From an uncultured Pseudomonas sp. (lineage in GTDB: Bacteria > Pseudomonadota > Gammaproteobacteria > Pseudomonadales > Pseudomonadaceae), in contig NZ_CAJYVE010000030.1 in the NCBI RefSeq assembly GCF_913777995.1, forward strand, positions 1 through 64,000: a DNA stretch of 64,000 bases, given 5' to 3'. This document shows positions 62,468 to 64,000 of the stretch, piece by piece; the stretch's first letter is position 1; every line of letters begins with the position of its first letter. The notes below the pieces were generated by a model that worked only from the letters and a program-made list of their open reading frames with translations, had not been told where the DNA came from and did not search any database. The position numbers and the translations under genes are program-made.

Positions 62468-64000
62468 CCTCGCCAGCCTTGATCGAAGCACAGGCCCTGA
62501 GTATCAGCTATGCCGTGGCCAGCCAGCGGCTGCAGGCCGTGCGCCGACTGTCGTTGAGCCTGGCCGCCGGGGAAACACTGGCCATCGTCGGTGAGTCTGG
62601 CTCGGGCAAATCGACCCTGGCCAATGCGCTGCTCGGTCTGTTGCCGGGCAACGCACAGATCGACGCGGGTCAGCTGCGCATCGCCGGCAGGGAAATGGCC
62701 CAGGCCAGCGAACGCGACTGGCGCCAGGTGCGCGGGCGGATGATCGGCCTGGTGCCGCAGGACCCGATGGTCAGCCTCAATCCCACCCTGCGCATCGGCC
62801 AGCAGATCGGCGAAGCCTTGCTGCTGGCGCGCGGGCGGCGCTATGCCGGCCTGGATGCCAACGTGCTGGAACTGCTCGCTCAGGTCGGCCTCGACGACCC
62901 GCTGCTACGCGCACGTCAGTATCCCCATGAGCTGTCTGGCGGGATGCGCCAGCGCGTGCTGATCGCCATCGCTCTGGCGGGCGACCCGCAGCTGATCATC
63001 GCCGATGAGCCAACCAGCGCCCTGGATGTCACGGTACAACGCAAGATCCTCGACCATTTGCAGCGCCTGGTGGCCGAGCGCGGCATTGCCCTGCTGATCA
63101 TCACCCACGACCTGGGCATGGCCACCGACCGCGCCGACCGCCTGCTGGTCATGCAGCGCGGCGAAGGGGTCGAACAGGGTTCGCCAGCCCAGATTCTCGG
63201 CGACGCCCAGCACCCTTACACGCGAGCCTTGCTCGCTGCTGCACCGGCGTTCGCCATACCCCGCCAGCGACCCGCCTCAGTACCCAGCGAGGCTCCGCCC
63301 ATCCTGCGCCTGGTGGGCGTCGGCAAACGCTTTCGCTTGCCCGCAAGTCAGGGGCAGAACAGCCATTTCACGGCCCTGCACGACCTCAGCCTGGAGGTGC
63401 ATCGTGGCCGTACCCTGGCGATCGTCGGCGAATCCGGGTCAGGCAAGAGCACGGCACTGCGTATCGCCCTGGGCCTTGAAACACCCAGCCATGGGCAGGT
63501 GCTGTTCGATCAGCAGGATGTCAGTGGTTATGGCTGGCGCGAGTTCCGCCCACTGCGCCGGCGCATCCAGCTGGTGCAGCAGAACCCGTTCGCGGCACTG
63601 GACCCACGTTTCACGGTGTTCGACAGCATCGTCGAACCGCTCGTGTCATTTGGCCTGCTCAAGGGCGAGGCGCTGGAACAGGCGGCGCGTGAGCTGATCA
63701 AGCGAGTGCATCTGCCCGTGGAATACCTCGACCGTCTGCCCCGCGAGCTGTCTGGCGGCCAGCGCCAGCGCGTGGCCATCGCCCGTGCGTTGGCGCTGCA
63801 ACCTGAGCTGCTGCTGCTCGACGAACCGGTGAGTGCACTGGATGTGTCTGTCCAGGCGCAGATCCTCGCGTTGCTCGAACAATTGCAGCGCGAACTGGGT
63901 ATCGCTTATGTGCTGGTGTCCCACGACCTGGCCGTGGTGGCAAACATGGCCGATCACGTCCTGGTGCTGCGTAAGGGCCATGTGGTGGAACAAGGCCCGG
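62464..64000 (+). CDS. Fused dual ATPase of the peptide/opine ABC transporter (partial)
   Basis: At least 512 residues; the gene continues past the window end. Two ATP-binding cassettes are fused (DppD-DppF type). The first has Walker [10 protein letters not shown] (about 42), signature [15 protein letters not shown] and Walker [13 protein letters not shown]. The second has Walker [10 protein letters not shown] (about 321), signature [15 protein letters not shown] (about 429) and Walker [13 protein letters not shown]. It energises the importer formed by the two permeases. Last recognised gene of the operon within the window. Confidence 0.93.
   Translation, partial: MTSPALIEAQALSISYAVASQRLQAVRRLSLSLAAGETLAIVGESGSGKSTLANALLGLLPGNAQIDAGQLRIAGREMAQASERDWRQVRGRMIGLVPQDPMVSLNPTLRIGQQIGEALLLARGRRYAGLDANVLELLAQVGLDDPLLRARQYPHELSGGMRQRVLIAIALAGDPQLIIADEPTSALDVTVQRKILDHLQRLVAERGIALLIITHDLGMATDRADRLLVMQRGEGVEQGSPAQILGDAQHPYTRALLAAAPAFAIPRQRPASVPSEAPPILRLVGVGKRFRLPASQGQNSHFTALHDLSLEVHRGRTLAIVGESGSGKSTALRIALGLETPSHGQVLFDQQDVSGYGWREFRPLRRRIQLVQQNPFAALDPRFTVFDSIVEPLVSFGLLKGEALEQAARELIKRVHLPVEYLDRLPRELSGGQRQRVAIARALALQPELLLLDEPVSALDVSVQAQILALLEQLQRELGIAYVLVSHDLAVVANMADHVLVLRKGHVVEQGP

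Overview
The window is about 63 to 65% GC and shows the gene content, codon use and REP elements (GGAGCGGCTTTAGCCGC and GGAGCGAGCTTGCTCGC types) of a Pseudomonas of the putida/entomophila group. The most informative single site is a near-perfect chromosomal dif sequence at 6531-6558, so the window lies at the replication terminus. No tRNA, rRNA, CRISPR array or intact insertion sequence was seen.

Left part, 1-7.1 kb. Two LuxR regulators of the cyclic-lipopeptide (CLP) type, a NodT/OprM-like outer-membrane lipoprotein and a MacA periplasmic adaptor are the usual borders of a CLP synthetase cluster. Here they sit side by side with no peptide synthetase and no MacB. A stub that looks like the first codons of macB remains after macA. 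Two arrays of short tandem repeats lie in the promoter regions. A DUF3841 gene, dif and a small membrane-protein gene follow.

Central part, 7.1-35.4 kb. betB-betA (choline to glycine betaine) has a BetI-like operator in front but no betI. A RES/Xre toxin-antitoxin pair follows, then tauABCD (taurine uptake and desulfonation). Next is a 13.5-kb gene for a LapF/BapA-type adhesin of about 4501 residues with 43 Ig-like repeats, followed by its dedicated type I secretion genes (TolC, LapB-type ABC exporter, HlyD). Related REP doublets flank the adhesin gene in opposite orientations.

Right part, 35.4-52.7 kb. A trypsin-like lipoprotein converges on the secretion operon. A PP-loop ATPase and a MocR-type PLP regulator form an uncharacterised pair. 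An MDR oxidoreductase and a LysR gene diverge around a perfect palindrome. A four-gene operon encodes three SPFH (HflK/HflC-like) proteins and a P1B-type metal ATPase, two of them with histidine-rich N termini. It diverges from the chaperone pair hscC plus a J-domain membrane protein. A small membrane protein and a c-type cytochrome follow.

Far right, 52.7-64.0 kb. This is a second organosulfur-like region. Two sulfonate-type binding proteins are present, one broken by a stop codon in its signal peptide. A LysR gene, an acyl-CoA-dehydrogenase-like flavoprotein, a D-2-hydroxyacid dehydrogenase, a class II aldolase and a peptide/opine-type ABC transporter follow; the last ATPase gene runs off the window. 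The AT-rich promoter regions of tauA and of this region share a two-part motif, which suggests common control by sulfur supply.
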